The notes: generated by a model not told the origin, from the sequence alone. A stretch of DNA of 7,031 nucleotides from an uncultured Collinsella sp. (GCA_900549355.1 UROA01000100.1:1-7031); one strand, 5' to 3'; positions 1-5,217 are shown, numbered from the stretch's first letter. Numbers and translations are program-made.

Positions 1-7
1 ACAATGA

Positions 8-214
8 TATGGGCCCCCCGGCTTCGCCTTCTCGCTCGAGCCGGTATGCTCCGCCGTCTTCTCGTTCTTCCTGGTCGGCGAGGTCCTGAGTCCCATCGCC
101 TTCTTTGGCGCCGCTCTCATCCTCACCGGCGTCATGGTGGCAACCGTCGAGCTTCCGCGCCTCCGCGCGCATGGACAGGCTCGCATGGCAGGAGCGCCCG
201 AGCACGTCTCGTAG
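8..214 (+). CDS. EamA/DMT-family transporter, C-terminal fragment (5' end missing or frame broken)
   Basis: The open frame reads YGPPGFAFSLEPVCSAVFSF and continues through LVGE, then a hydrophobic stretch GAALILTGVMVATVE, a short basic tail, and a TAG stop at 212-214. This is the hallmark end of an EamA (drug/metabolite transporter) domain: the 'SLEPV...GE' segment of the ninth helix followed by the tenth helix. Such proteins are ten-helix inner-membrane carriers or exporters of small metabolites; the substrate cannot be read from this fragment. About 68 codons remain out of a family length near 300. An in-frame TGA at 5-7 closes the frame just upstream, at a run of six C (14-19). Either the frame shifts there by error or mutation, or sequence before the window is discontinuous. 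Family assignment is confident; intactness is not. Confidence 0.7.
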   Translation, partial: YGPPGFAFSLEPVCSAVFSFFLVGEVLSPIAFFGAALILTGVMVATVELPRLRAHGQARMAGAPEHVS

Positions 215-240
215 ACCCCACTCTTCATACAGCCGCAGCA

Positions 241-263
241 TAAAGGCAACCGGTGCGCCTTTA
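241..263. other. Perfect 7-bp inverted repeat upstream of ung
   Basis: TAAAGGC (241-247) and GCCTTTA (257-263) are perfect inverted copies around a 9-nt loop. The right arm overlaps a -10-like TACAAT (262-267) that could serve ung, although no good -35 sits 16-18 bp upstream. It lies 26 bp past the EamA stop, so it may act as a weak terminator for that gene or as an operator. There is no long T-run after it, so termination would be inefficient. The role is inference. Confidence 0.3.
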
Positions 264-302
264 CAATAGATACCGACAGAGCATCTGACGTAAAGGAGCC
301 CC

Positions 303-1028
303 ATGGACGCCGCGACCCGCGACCGCAACATAGCAACTTGGTTGGGCGATGCGCCGCAGCCGGTACGTGACACTACGAACCAGCTGCTCGAGCGCATCGC
401 CCTTTTGCGTGCCGAGCAGACTATCTACCCGGCACAAGACGACATCCTCAATGCCCTCGCCTACACGCCGGCCGACCAGGTCAAAGTTGTCATCTTGGGT
501 CAAGACCCCTATCACGGACCCAACCAGGCTATGGGGCTGTCGTTCTCGGTCCCCGCGACGCAAACCAAGTTGCCGCCGAGCCTGCGCAACATCTATAAGG
601 AACTCAAAGCCGATCTGGGCTGCCCCATTCCCGCCACGGGAGACCTAACCCCATGGGCACAGCAGGGCGTCCTGCTCCTCAACACCACGCTCACCGTGCG
701 CGAGCATGCCGCGAACTCGCACGCCAAGCTGGGCTGGAGCACGCTCACCGACTACATTATCGAACGCTGCTGTCAGCTGCCCCAACCGGTAGTCTTTTTG
801 GCATGGGGCCGCTTTGCCCAGCAGATGGTCGAAGGCAAGCTCGCCGCGATCGGTGCGGGCAAGGCAACCGGCAAGTTCTGCCTGGCATCCACGCACCCCT
901 CGCCGCTTTCGGCCAACCGTGCCACGGCAGAACTCCCCGCCTTTATGGGATCGCGCCCCTTCTCCGCTGCCAATCGGCTACTCGAACAGCACGGCTCGAC
1001 CCCCGTCAACTGGACTTGTCTCGGCTAA
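303..1028 (+). CDS. ung: Uracil-DNA glycosylase, family 1 (UNG)
   Basis: This is a 241-residue cytoplasmic enzyme that removes uracil from DNA, starting base-excision repair. All family-1 motifs are present: the water-activating loop GQDPYHGPNQAMGLSFSV at residues 66-83 with catalytic Asp68, the uracil-recognition segment LLLNTTLTV (124-132) with Asn127, and the HPSPLS loop (198-203) with the catalytic His198 and the DNA-intercalating Leu202. The C-terminus keeps the family pattern FSAANRLLEQHG...W. Length is slightly above the E. coli enzyme (229 residues). Part of the excess is about six residues (around ATAELPAF) just after the leucine loop, where many family members have a short HRGFFG. 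The ATG at 303 follows AAAGGAG (292-298) with a 4-nt gap, and the residues after it already look like the family N-terminus. It stands alone, converging on the SDR gene. Confidence 0.97.
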   Translation: MDAATRDRNIATWLGDAPQPVRDTTNQLLERIALLRAEQTIYPAQDDILNALAYTPADQVKVVILGQDPYHGPNQAMGLSFSVPATQTKLPPSLRNIYKELKADLGCPIPATGDLTPWAQQGVLLLNTTLTVREHAANSHAKLGWSTLTDYIIERCCQLPQPVVFLAWGRFAQQMVEGKLAAIGAGKATGKFCLASTHPSPLSANRATAELPAFMGSRPFSAANRLLEQHGSTPVNWTCLG

Positions 1029-1041
1029 CAATCGATACATC

Positions 1042-1074
1042 AAAAACGCGCCCGACGGCTTTCCATCGGACGCG
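1042..1074 (-). terminator. Rho-independent terminator of the VUT-SDR operon
   Basis: On the minus strand a 12-bp stem is formed by 1074-1063 (CGCGTCCGATGG) and 1058-1047 (CCGTCGGGCGCG), loop AAAG, followed at once by TTTTT (1046-1042). Two positions are U·G wobbles in the minus-strand RNA, but the same positions are C·A mismatches in plus-strand RNA. The plus side also lacks a clean T-run (CTTTCC). The hairpin is therefore oriented for the SDR gene, whose stop lies 5 bases before it. It may also weakly stop ung transcription. Confidence 0.85.
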
Positions 1075-1079
1075 CTTTC

Positions 1080-1760
1080 CTATTCGGGCCAAATAAATTG
1101 CGTGCGGCCGGCCTCGCCGCCATCGATCAACAGGCTCTGCCCGGTCATAAACCGGTTGGTCACGCCCACAAAGTAGATCCACTCGGCAATCTCTTGGGCA
1201 GTGGCCCAGCGCCTAAGCGGCGTGAGCTCCATAATCTGGCTCCACAGGTGTTCGTCTTCCATCACGCAACGGTTGAGCGGCGTGATAACGCCGCCCGGGT
1301 CCACACTGTTGGCGATGGCCTGCGGCGCTAGACGGTTTGCAAGGTTCTTGGTGTAGGCGATAACGCCGCCCTTGCTGGCGGCATAGGCGGGAAACTCCGA
1401 TCCCGTATGCCCACTCGCCGACCCCACATTGACCACGGATTTGATAGCCGGCGCCGGCTTGGCGGCGAGCCCCTCCCCCACAAAGGCGTAGCGCTCGGTC
1501 ACGTTGATGGTGCCGCACAGGTTGGCAGCGATGTCGTCGGCCGAATCCTGCGTACCGGCAACGTTCACGATCACCTGGGGTTCAAGGTCGCCTGGAAACG
1601 AGCCCGGCTCGCGGACATCAACGATCAGATGGCGGTAGCGCTCGTGTTCGATCGTCGATGGCAAAAGATCAAAGCCCACAACCTCGTGGCCCTCATCCAA
1701 AAAGCGCTGCACGCACGCGGCTCCGATACCGCCCGAAGCGCCCGTGATCAAAACCCGCAT
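1080..1760 (-). CDS. Short-chain dehydrogenase/reductase (SDR), substrate unknown
   Basis: This 226-residue protein has a classical SDR Rossmann fold. The nucleotide-binding motif TGASGGIG is at residues 6-13, with an acidic residue (Asp31) at the end of strand 2 that favours NAD(H) over NADP(H). The NNAG motif appears as NVAG (66-69). The active site shows Ser114 (or Ser116), Tyr126 and Lys130 in YAASK, followed by the DPGGVITPL segment (154-162) and a C-terminal IDGG (212-215), so it should be catalytically competent. The ATG at 1760 follows AAGGAG with a 5-nt gap. This Shine-Dalgarno contains the TAA stop of the upstream VUT gene, so the two are probably translationally coupled. The substrate cannot be deduced; the fold is shared by sugar, steroid and acyl-chain reductases. 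A strong terminator follows. Confidence 0.9.
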   Translation of the reverse strand: MRVLITGASGGIGAACVQRFLDEGHEVVGFDLLPSTIEHERYRHLIVDVREPGSFPGDLEPQVIVNVAGTQDSADDIAANLCGTINVTERYAFVGEGLAAKPAPAIKSVVNVGSASGHTGSEFPAYAASKGGVIAYTKNLANRLAPQAIANSVDPGGVITPLNRCVMEDEHLWSQIMELTPLRRWATAQEIAEWIYFVGVTNRFMTGQSLLIDGGEAGRTQFIWPE

Positions 1761-1769
1761 ACTTGCTCC

Positions 1770-2492
1770 TTAGGCGGTTGCGTGGCGCTCGAGGTACTCG
1801 GAACCCACATTCTCGCGCTCCCAGCCGCGCACGACCTTATAGCCCACGGGGCTCAGGAAGACCTCGCACAGCAGCTCGGCGATGGCACCCGTCAGCGAGC
1901 ACATAAGGACCTGCACCCAGGTCCAACCAAAGAACGTGTGGCTCACCACAATGGCAAAGACCAGGTTGTCGATAAACTGGCCAACACCCGTGGACACATA
2001 GGAACGGAAGGCAAAGCTCGCAAAGTTATTCTTCTTGAGCATACGGCCGAGCGACTGGTTGAGCGTGGAGTTAACCACGGCAGAGACGAGCATGGCCAGC
2101 GAAGAGCCCAGCACCACGTACCAGGTGCCGCCGATGGTGGCGTTAAGGGCGGTGTTGACCTCGATCATGCCCGTGTCGTAGTAGGCGCCCCACATGCCGG
2201 GCGTGAGCGAGCATGCCCAAAAGCACAGGCTCACGGCCAGGTTGACCAGCAGCGCGAGGATAGAGATTTTGATGGATGCCTTGGCGCCAAAGCGCTTGCA
2301 GATCATGTCCTGGCACAAAAACGAGACCCAGCTCACCACAAAGCCACAGTCGAGCGCCAGATACGGCAGGCTGATAAGCTCTTTGTTGGCCAGCAGGTTC
2401 ATCATGATGACGCTCACGAAAAACAGCGAAACCGTTGCCGCGGGAATGCTCCGCAACAGGACCTTATAGTCCTCCATGACCTTCTTGATCAT
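1770..2492 (-). CDS. VUT-family (YhhQ/DUF165-like) membrane protein, putative queuosine-precursor transporter
   Basis: This 240-residue integral membrane protein has about six hydrophobic helices (roughly residues 19-37, 44-60, 73-95, 121-142, 165-187, 189-214). Family signatures are NLLANK (32-37) after the first helix and the strongly conserved FRSYVSTGVGQFIDNLVF (162-179). The cytoplasmic motif that in YhhQ reads like DxxxExYG is here QDMICKRFG (61-69), keeping Asp62 and the FG but with Lys in place of the Glu. Known members import queuosine precursors such as preQ0/preQ1 or queuine for tRNA modification; specificity here is inferred from family only. The ATG at 2492 has AAAGGAG (2505-2499) 6 nt upstream. 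It is the first gene of a two-gene unit with the SDR, 9 bp apart, and has its own candidate promoter and structured leader. The basic, polar C-terminal tail should be cytoplasmic. Confidence 0.85.
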   Translation of the reverse strand: MIKKVMEDYKVLLRSIPAATVSLFFVSVIMMNLLANKELISLPYLALDCGFVVSWVSFLCQDMICKRFGAKASIKISILALLVNLAVSLCFWACSLTPGMWGAYYDTGMIEVNTALNATIGGTWYVVLGSSLAMLVSAVVNSTLNQSLGRMLKKNNFASFAFRSYVSTGVGQFIDNLVFAIVVSHTFFGWTWVQVLMCSLTGAIAELLCEVFLSPVGYKVVRGWERENVGSEYLERHATA

Positions 2493-2571
2493 TATGTACT
2501 CCTTTGGTTTTAGGTTTAACGAGCAGGATATCGGACCCGAACTGCTCGGACGTCTCGGTCTTGAGACGACG
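2493..2571 (-). promoter_or_regulatory. Structured 5' leader of the VUT-SDR unit (candidate regulatory RNA)
   Basis: If transcription starts near 2571, the leader is about 79 nt and is dominated by two consecutive hairpins. Hairpin 1 pairs CGTCTC (2568-2563) with GAGACG (2556-2551), loop of 6. Hairpin 2 pairs CGAGCAG (2548-2542) with CTGCTCG (2526-2520), loop of 15. An A-rich tail (2519-2503) then runs into the Shine-Dalgarno. The loop sequence GGGT (2538-2535) can pair with ACCT (2515-2512) in the tail, giving a possible H-type pseudoknot next to the ribosome site. CCGA (2549-2546) can alternatively pair with TCGG (2540-2537), which would break hairpin 2. The pairings are visible; a ligand-sensing role is inference, prompted by the known preQ1 control of some queuosine transporters. 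Confidence 0.4.
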
Positions 2572-2577
2572 GTGGGT

Positions 2578-2606
2578 ATGATAGCCGCTCACACGGCATC
2601 AGGCAA
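2578..2606 (-). promoter_or_regulatory. Candidate sigma-70-type promoter for the VUT-SDR unit
   Basis: On the minus strand, TTGCCT (2606-2601) and TATCAT (2583-2578) are separated by exactly 17 bp. They match the -35 and -10 consensus at 4/6 and 5/6 positions. The site lies just past the hairpin following prfC and 85 bp before the VUT start codon, so VUT-SDR can be transcribed independently of prfC. Confidence 0.55.
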
Positions 2607-2614
2607 GCAAACGG

Positions 2615-2640
2615 CGCGGCAGCCCCGCAGGGCCACCGCG
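2615..2640 (-). terminator. GC-rich hairpin after prfC, probable weak terminator
   Basis: Starting 8 bases past the prfC stop on the minus strand, CGCGG (2640-2636) pairs with CCGCG (2619-2615), and inside it GCCC (2633-2630) pairs with GGGC (2625-2622). A symmetrical 2x2 internal loop and a 4-nt apical loop complete it. The following bases (CCGTTTGCTTGCC) hold only short T-runs, so termination may be partial and some read-through into VUT-SDR is possible. Confidence 0.45.
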
Positions 2641-2648
2641 TCGATGCG

Positions 2649-4262
2649 TTAAAAGGCCACGTTGCCAAACTCCGACAGGATAAGGTCGGGGTTGTGGTCG
2701 GTTGCCCAATCCACGTTCCACGGGCTCGTGAACAGCAGCAGCTTGCCGCCGCGCATGTCCTCGACGCGCAACGTGTCGCGCGTGAGCGAAAGGCCCGGGA
2801 TATCGATGGTATCGGGGTCGTTCTGGATCCAACGGATGTCCGTATAGGGCAGCGGCTGGCGACGAACCTCAACACGGTACTCGGCCTTGAGGCGGCGCTC
2901 GAGTACCTCAAACTGCAGCACGCCGACCACGCCCACGATGACACTCTCCATGCCGGCACCCAGCTCGCGGAAGATCTGGATGGCGCCCTCCTGGGCAAGC
3001 TCCTCCATACCCTTGACGAACTGCTTGCGCTTGAGCGTGTCGACCTGCGTAATACGAGCGAACATCTCGGGGGCAAACGTCGGGATCTGCGGATACTGCA
3101 CGTGGCGCTTGCCGGAGCACACGGTGTCACCGATGCTAAAGATACCCGGGTCGAACAGGCCCACGATATCGCCCGCGTACGCCTCGTCCACGATGGCGCG
3201 GTCATCGGCCATCATCGAGGTGCCCGTGGCAAGCTTAAGTTTGCGGTTGCCCTGCACGTGGAAGGCATCCATGCCGCGCTCGAACTTGCCCGAGCAAATG
3301 CGCACAAAGGCGATACGGTCGCGGTGGTTCTTGTCCATGTTGGCCTGGATCTTAAACACAAAGCCGCTAAAGTCGTCGCGGCAGGGATCGACCGGTTCAC
3401 TGGTGAGCGTATCGGTATAGGCGCGCGGCGTCGGGGCCAGACGCAGGAACTCCTTGAGGAAGGGCTCCACGCCAAAGTTGGTGAGCGCCGAGCCAAAGAA
3501 CGCCGGGCTCAGCTTGCCGCAGGCTACGGCATCCAAGTCGAGCTCGTCGCCGGCGCCATCGAGCAGCTCGATGTCGTCCATCAGGTTCTTATGGTTCTCC
3601 TCGCCGATAAGCTCGTCCATGGAAGGATCGCCCAGCTCGGCCTCGACCTCGGCGACCTTCTTGGTGGCGTTGGCGTGGCCGTCGCCCTCAAAGGCGATAA
3701 CGCGACGGGTCTGACGATCGAACACGCCGCGGAAGTTGCGCCCGCTGCCGATCGGCCAGTTCATGGGATACGTATTGATACCCAGGACGTTCTCGATCTC
3801 TTCCATGAGCTCAAACGGATCGCGAGCCTCGTGGTCGAGCTTGTTCACAAAGGTGAAGATGGGAATGTGACGCAGCGTGCAGACCTTAAAGAGCTTTTTG
3901 GTCTGGGCCTCGACGCCCTTGGCGCCGTCGATGACCATGACCGCGGCGTCGGCGGCCATAAGGGTACGGTAGGTATCCTCCGAGAAGTCCTGGTGGCCGG
4001 GGGTATCGAGGATGTTGACGCAGGCGCCGTTGTAGGTGAACTGCAGAACCGAGGAGGTAACGGAAATACCGCGCTCCTTCTCGATGTCCATCCAGTCCGA
4101 GACGGCATGCTTGGCCGAGCTCTTGCCCTTGACCGATCCGGCGGTCTGGATGCTGCCGGTATAGAGCAGCAGCTTCTCGGTAAGTGTGGTCTTACCGGCG
4201 TCCGGGTGGCTGATGATCGCGAATGTGCGGCGCGACGAGATTTCATCCGACAGGCTTGCCAT
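2649..4262 (-). CDS. prfC: Peptide chain release factor 3 (RF3)
   Basis: This is a translational GTPase that recycles RF1/RF2 from the ribosome after peptide release. With the start used here it has 537 residues (E. coli RF3 has 529). GTPase motifs: G1 HPDAGKTT (19-26), G2 region RGISVTSS with Thr69, G3 DTPGHQD (86-92), G4 NKLD (140-143), G5 GSAL (257-260). The RF3-specific FFGSALTNFGVEPFL (255-269) and the C-terminal GVVGVLQFEVLERRLKAEYR segment distinguish it from EF-G and LepA. Two earlier in-frame ATGs (4289, 4280) have no ribosome site. The ATG at 4262 has AAAGGA with a 5-nt gap and gives MASLSDEISSRRTFAIISHP, matching the family N-terminus. The gene appears monocistronic, is divergent from the gntR-ABC operon, and ends just before a hairpin. 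Confidence 0.97.
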   Translation of the reverse strand: MASLSDEISSRRTFAIISHPDAGKTTLTEKLLLYTGSIQTAGSVKGKSSAKHAVSDWMDIEKERGISVTSSVLQFTYNGACVNILDTPGHQDFSEDTYRTLMAADAAVMVIDGAKGVEAQTKKLFKVCTLRHIPIFTFVNKLDHEARDPFELMEEIENVLGINTYPMNWPIGSGRNFRGVFDRQTRRVIAFEGDGHANATKKVAEVEAELGDPSMDELIGEENHKNLMDDIELLDGAGDELDLDAVACGKLSPAFFGSALTNFGVEPFLKEFLRLAPTPRAYTDTLTSEPVDPCRDDFSGFVFKIQANMDKNHRDRIAFVRICSGKFERGMDAFHVQGNRKLKLATGTSMMADDRAIVDEAYAGDIVGLFDPGIFSIGDTVCSGKRHVQYPQIPTFAPEMFARITQVDTLKRKQFVKGMEELAQEGAIQIFRELGAGMESVIVGVVGVLQFEVLERRLKAEYRVEVRRQPLPYTDIRWIQNDPDTIDIPGLSLTRDTLRVEDMRGGKLLLFTSPWNVDWATDHNPDLILSEFGNVAF

Positions 4263-4309
4263 GCGGATCCTTTCTTGCATTGAGTGCATTACGTCGTTGT
4301 AACCGCACT

Positions 4310-4315
4310 ATTGTA
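4310..4315 (-). promoter_or_regulatory. prfC: Candidate -10 element of prfC
   Basis: The minus strand reads TACAAT (5/6 to the -10 consensus) 47 bases before the preferred prfC start. No recognisable -35 hexamer lies at 16-18 bp. A start of transcription near 4303 would give a leader of about 40 nt carrying the AAAGGA ribosome site, consistent with using the ATG at 4262. Confidence 0.4.
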
Positions 4316-4405
4316 GCCGCGAAATCCCGCTCTAGGGCACCTATCAGGACAAATTCATCAGATGGAGCTTGGGTAGCAGTCGATGGCGACACTCCGCAGC
4401 AGTTT

Positions 4406-4462
4406 GTCTCGATCTGTAACATCTAGACGGTTTTTGAACCTCTACCTGTTACAGATTTAGAC
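4406..4462. repeat. Palindromic element 1 (GTCTC-type ends)
   Basis: Left arm GTCTCGATCTGTAACA (4406-4421), right arm TGTTACAGATTTAGAC (4447-4462). The arms differ from perfect complementarity at two positions; one is a G·U wobble in plus-strand RNA and the other a true mismatch. TT (4404-4405) and AA (4463-4464) extend the symmetry by two base pairs. The 25-bp middle is the most diverged of the four. Confidence 0.9.
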
Positions 4463-4485
4463 AACCAGGTGGGCGTCCCAGAAAG

Positions 4486-4542
4486 ATCTCAATCTGTAAC
4501 ATCTAGCCACTCAAAACGGGTCCATCTGTTACAGATTGAGAT
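4486..4542. repeat. Palindromic element 2 (ATCTC-type ends)
   Basis: Left arm ATCTCAATCTGTAACA (4486-4501) and right arm TGTTACAGATTGAGAT (4527-4542) are perfect 16-bp inverted copies. The middle (4502-4526) is 25 bp and begins TCTAGCC. Confidence 0.9.
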
Positions 4543-4565
4543 ATAAGGATAGACGGTTGGACAAT

Positions 4566-4622
4566 GTCTCGATCTGTAACATCTAACAGCCAAAATCTTC
4601 TCCAGTTGTTACAGATTGAGAC
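4566..4622. repeat. Palindromic element 3 (GTCTC-type ends)
   Basis: Left arm GTCTCGATCTGTAACA (4566-4581), identical to the left arm of element 1. Right arm TGTTACAGATTGAGAC (4607-4622). One position is a G·U wobble in plus-strand RNA. The middle (4582-4606) is 25 bp and begins TCTAACA. Confidence 0.9.
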
Positions 4623-4646
4623 AACCAGGTGGGGCCCGCCAGCAAA

Positions 4647-4703
4647 ATCTCAATCTGTAACAGGTAACCGTCCAAATCGGTTCCAGATGTTACAGATTGA
4701 GAT
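4647..4703. repeat. Palindromic element 4 (ATCTC-type ends)
   Basis: Arms 4647-4662 and 4688-4703 are perfect 16-bp inverted copies and identical to those of element 2. The 25-bp middle begins GGTA in place of the TCTA seen in the other three. The element ends 40 bp before the AT-rich boxes of the gntR promoter region. Confidence 0.9.
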
Positions 4704-4735
4704 GAATGAGCGAGCAGACAATCCGAATTTGTCTC

Positions 4736-4764
4736 TTGCGCAACTGTATATAGTGTATATATAC
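4736..4764 (+). promoter_or_regulatory. Candidate promoter of the gntR-ABC operon
   Basis: TTGCGC (4736-4741) and TATATA (4758-4763) stand 16 bp apart and could be -35 and -10 elements, the latter matching 5/6. The AT-rich tract offers other registers, so the exact -10 is uncertain. It sits immediately after the palindromic array and overlaps the repeated 9-bp boxes, as expected for an autoregulated GntR operon. Confidence 0.4.
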
Positions 4765-4791
4765 TGTGCTTACCGGTTATATACACGTGTA
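4744..4791. promoter_or_regulatory. Candidate operator: three 9-bp boxes plus a 10-bp palindrome
   Basis: CTGTATATA (4744-4752) is followed directly by GTGTATATA (4753-4761), a tandem repeat with one mismatch. The perfect inverse TATATACAC occurs at 4778-4786, 16 bp downstream. That last box overlaps TACACGTGTA (4782-4791), a perfect palindrome sharing the GTGTA half-site. Symmetric GT...AC-rich sites overlapping the promoter of a gntR gene are typical targets of GntR-family repressors. Binding by the adjacent regulator is inference. Confidence 0.5.
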
Positions 4792-4813
4792 GCCCATCAG
4801 CTAAGGAGCCGCT

Positions 4814-5194
4814 GTGGACATCATCCTATCCAATTCGAGCGACAAGCCCATCTACGAGCAGATAACCTCGCAAGTCAAAGCTCAAATCCTTTCGGGCACG
4901 CTCGCTGCGGGAGCCAAACTCCCCAGCATCCGTGCACTCGCGAGCGATCTTGGCGTGAGCGTCATCACCACCAAGCGCGCCTACGCCGATCTGGAGCAGC
5001 TCGGGTTTATCTGCACCGTGCAGGGCAAGGGCTGTTTTGTCGCCGAGGGCAACCAGGAGCTCTTGCGCGAAAACCAGCTCTGCCATATCGAAGAGCTGCT
5101 TGCGAAAGCGGCGAGCCAAGCCGAAACCCTGGGCGTCACGCGCGACAAGCTGCACGAGATGCTCGACCTGGTAGCCCCCGAAACCATGCAGTAG
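4814..5194 (+). CDS. GntR-family transcriptional regulator, YtrA type
   Basis: This 126-residue DNA-binding protein has a GntR winged helix-turn-helix at about residues 10-76. It shows PIYEQITSQVKAQILSGTL leading into the recognition motif LPSIRALASDLGVSVITT, then RAYADLEQLGF and the wing VQGKGCFV. Only about 50 residues follow, mostly predicted helix, with no room for a FadR, HutC or MocR effector domain. That is the YtrA layout, in which the short tail mediates dimerisation. The start is GTG at 4814, supported by AAGGAG (4803-4808) 5 nt upstream. It is the first gene of an operon with an ABC ATPase 23 bp downstream and a permease, the usual context of YtrA-type repressors. It most likely represses its own operon until an inducer, often an envelope-acting compound in this family, is present. 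The inducer is unknown. Confidence 0.93.
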   Translation: MDIILSNSSDKPIYEQITSQVKAQILSGTLAAGAKLPSIRALASDLGVSVITTKRAYADLEQLGFICTVQGKGCFVAEGNQELLRENQLCHIEELLAKAASQAETLGVTRDKLHEMLDLVAPETMQ

Positions 5195-5217
5195 CCATCT
5201 GCAAGAAAGGCTATACC

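Larger units (their letters stand above)
4406..4703. repeat. Array of four 57-bp palindromic elements (eight alternating 16-bp arms)
   Basis: Four elements, each exactly 57 bp, start at 4406, 4486, 4566 and 4647 (pitch 80, 80, 81). Each is a 16-bp arm close to [A/G]TCTC[A/G]ATCTGTAACA, a 25-bp middle, and the inverted arm TGTTACAGATTGAGA[C/T]. Linkers are 23, 23 and 24 bp. Arm start-to-start steps are 41, 39, 41, 39, 41, 40 and 41 bp. The middles align to each other (often beginning TCTA, with AAA centrally and TCCA near the end), so these are diverged copies of one element and not unique spacers. The array occupies most of the intergenic region between divergent prfC and the GntR-ABC operon and contains no credible gene. 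It resembles REP/BIME-type extragenic palindromes or short MITE-like units. Function is unknown. Confidence 0.95.

Noticed and set aside
1407..2513. 368-codon plus-strand open frame opposite VUT-SDR
   Set aside because: It is a shadow rich in His, Arg, Gly and Ala spanning two real minus-strand genes and their junction, with no domain features.
2493..2548. Calling the VUT leader a preQ1-I riboswitch outright
   Set aside because: The loop and A-rich tail do not match the conserved preQ1-I bases I know; only the general hairpin-plus-tail layout is similar.
2694..4283. 529-codon plus-strand open frame opposite prfC
   Set aside because: It is an antisense shadow of a strongly conserved gene with high GC at third positions; the translation shows no family features and no ribosome site.
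4406..4703. CRISPR array
   Set aside because: The repeats alternate in orientation, the intervening middles and linkers are partly homologous to each other, the repeats are only 16 bp, and no cas genes are nearby.
4406..4791. Replication origin (repeats followed by an AT-rich tract)
   Set aside because: I see no DnaA-box-like TTATCCACA sequences and no dnaA, dnaN or rep gene; the AT-rich tract is better explained by a promoter and operator.
4564..5217. Upstream extension of the ABC ATPase frame to 511 residues
   Set aside because: It runs through the palindromic array and out of frame across the gntR gene. It has no ribosome site, and the ATG at 5218 with AAAGG gives the normal family N-terminus.
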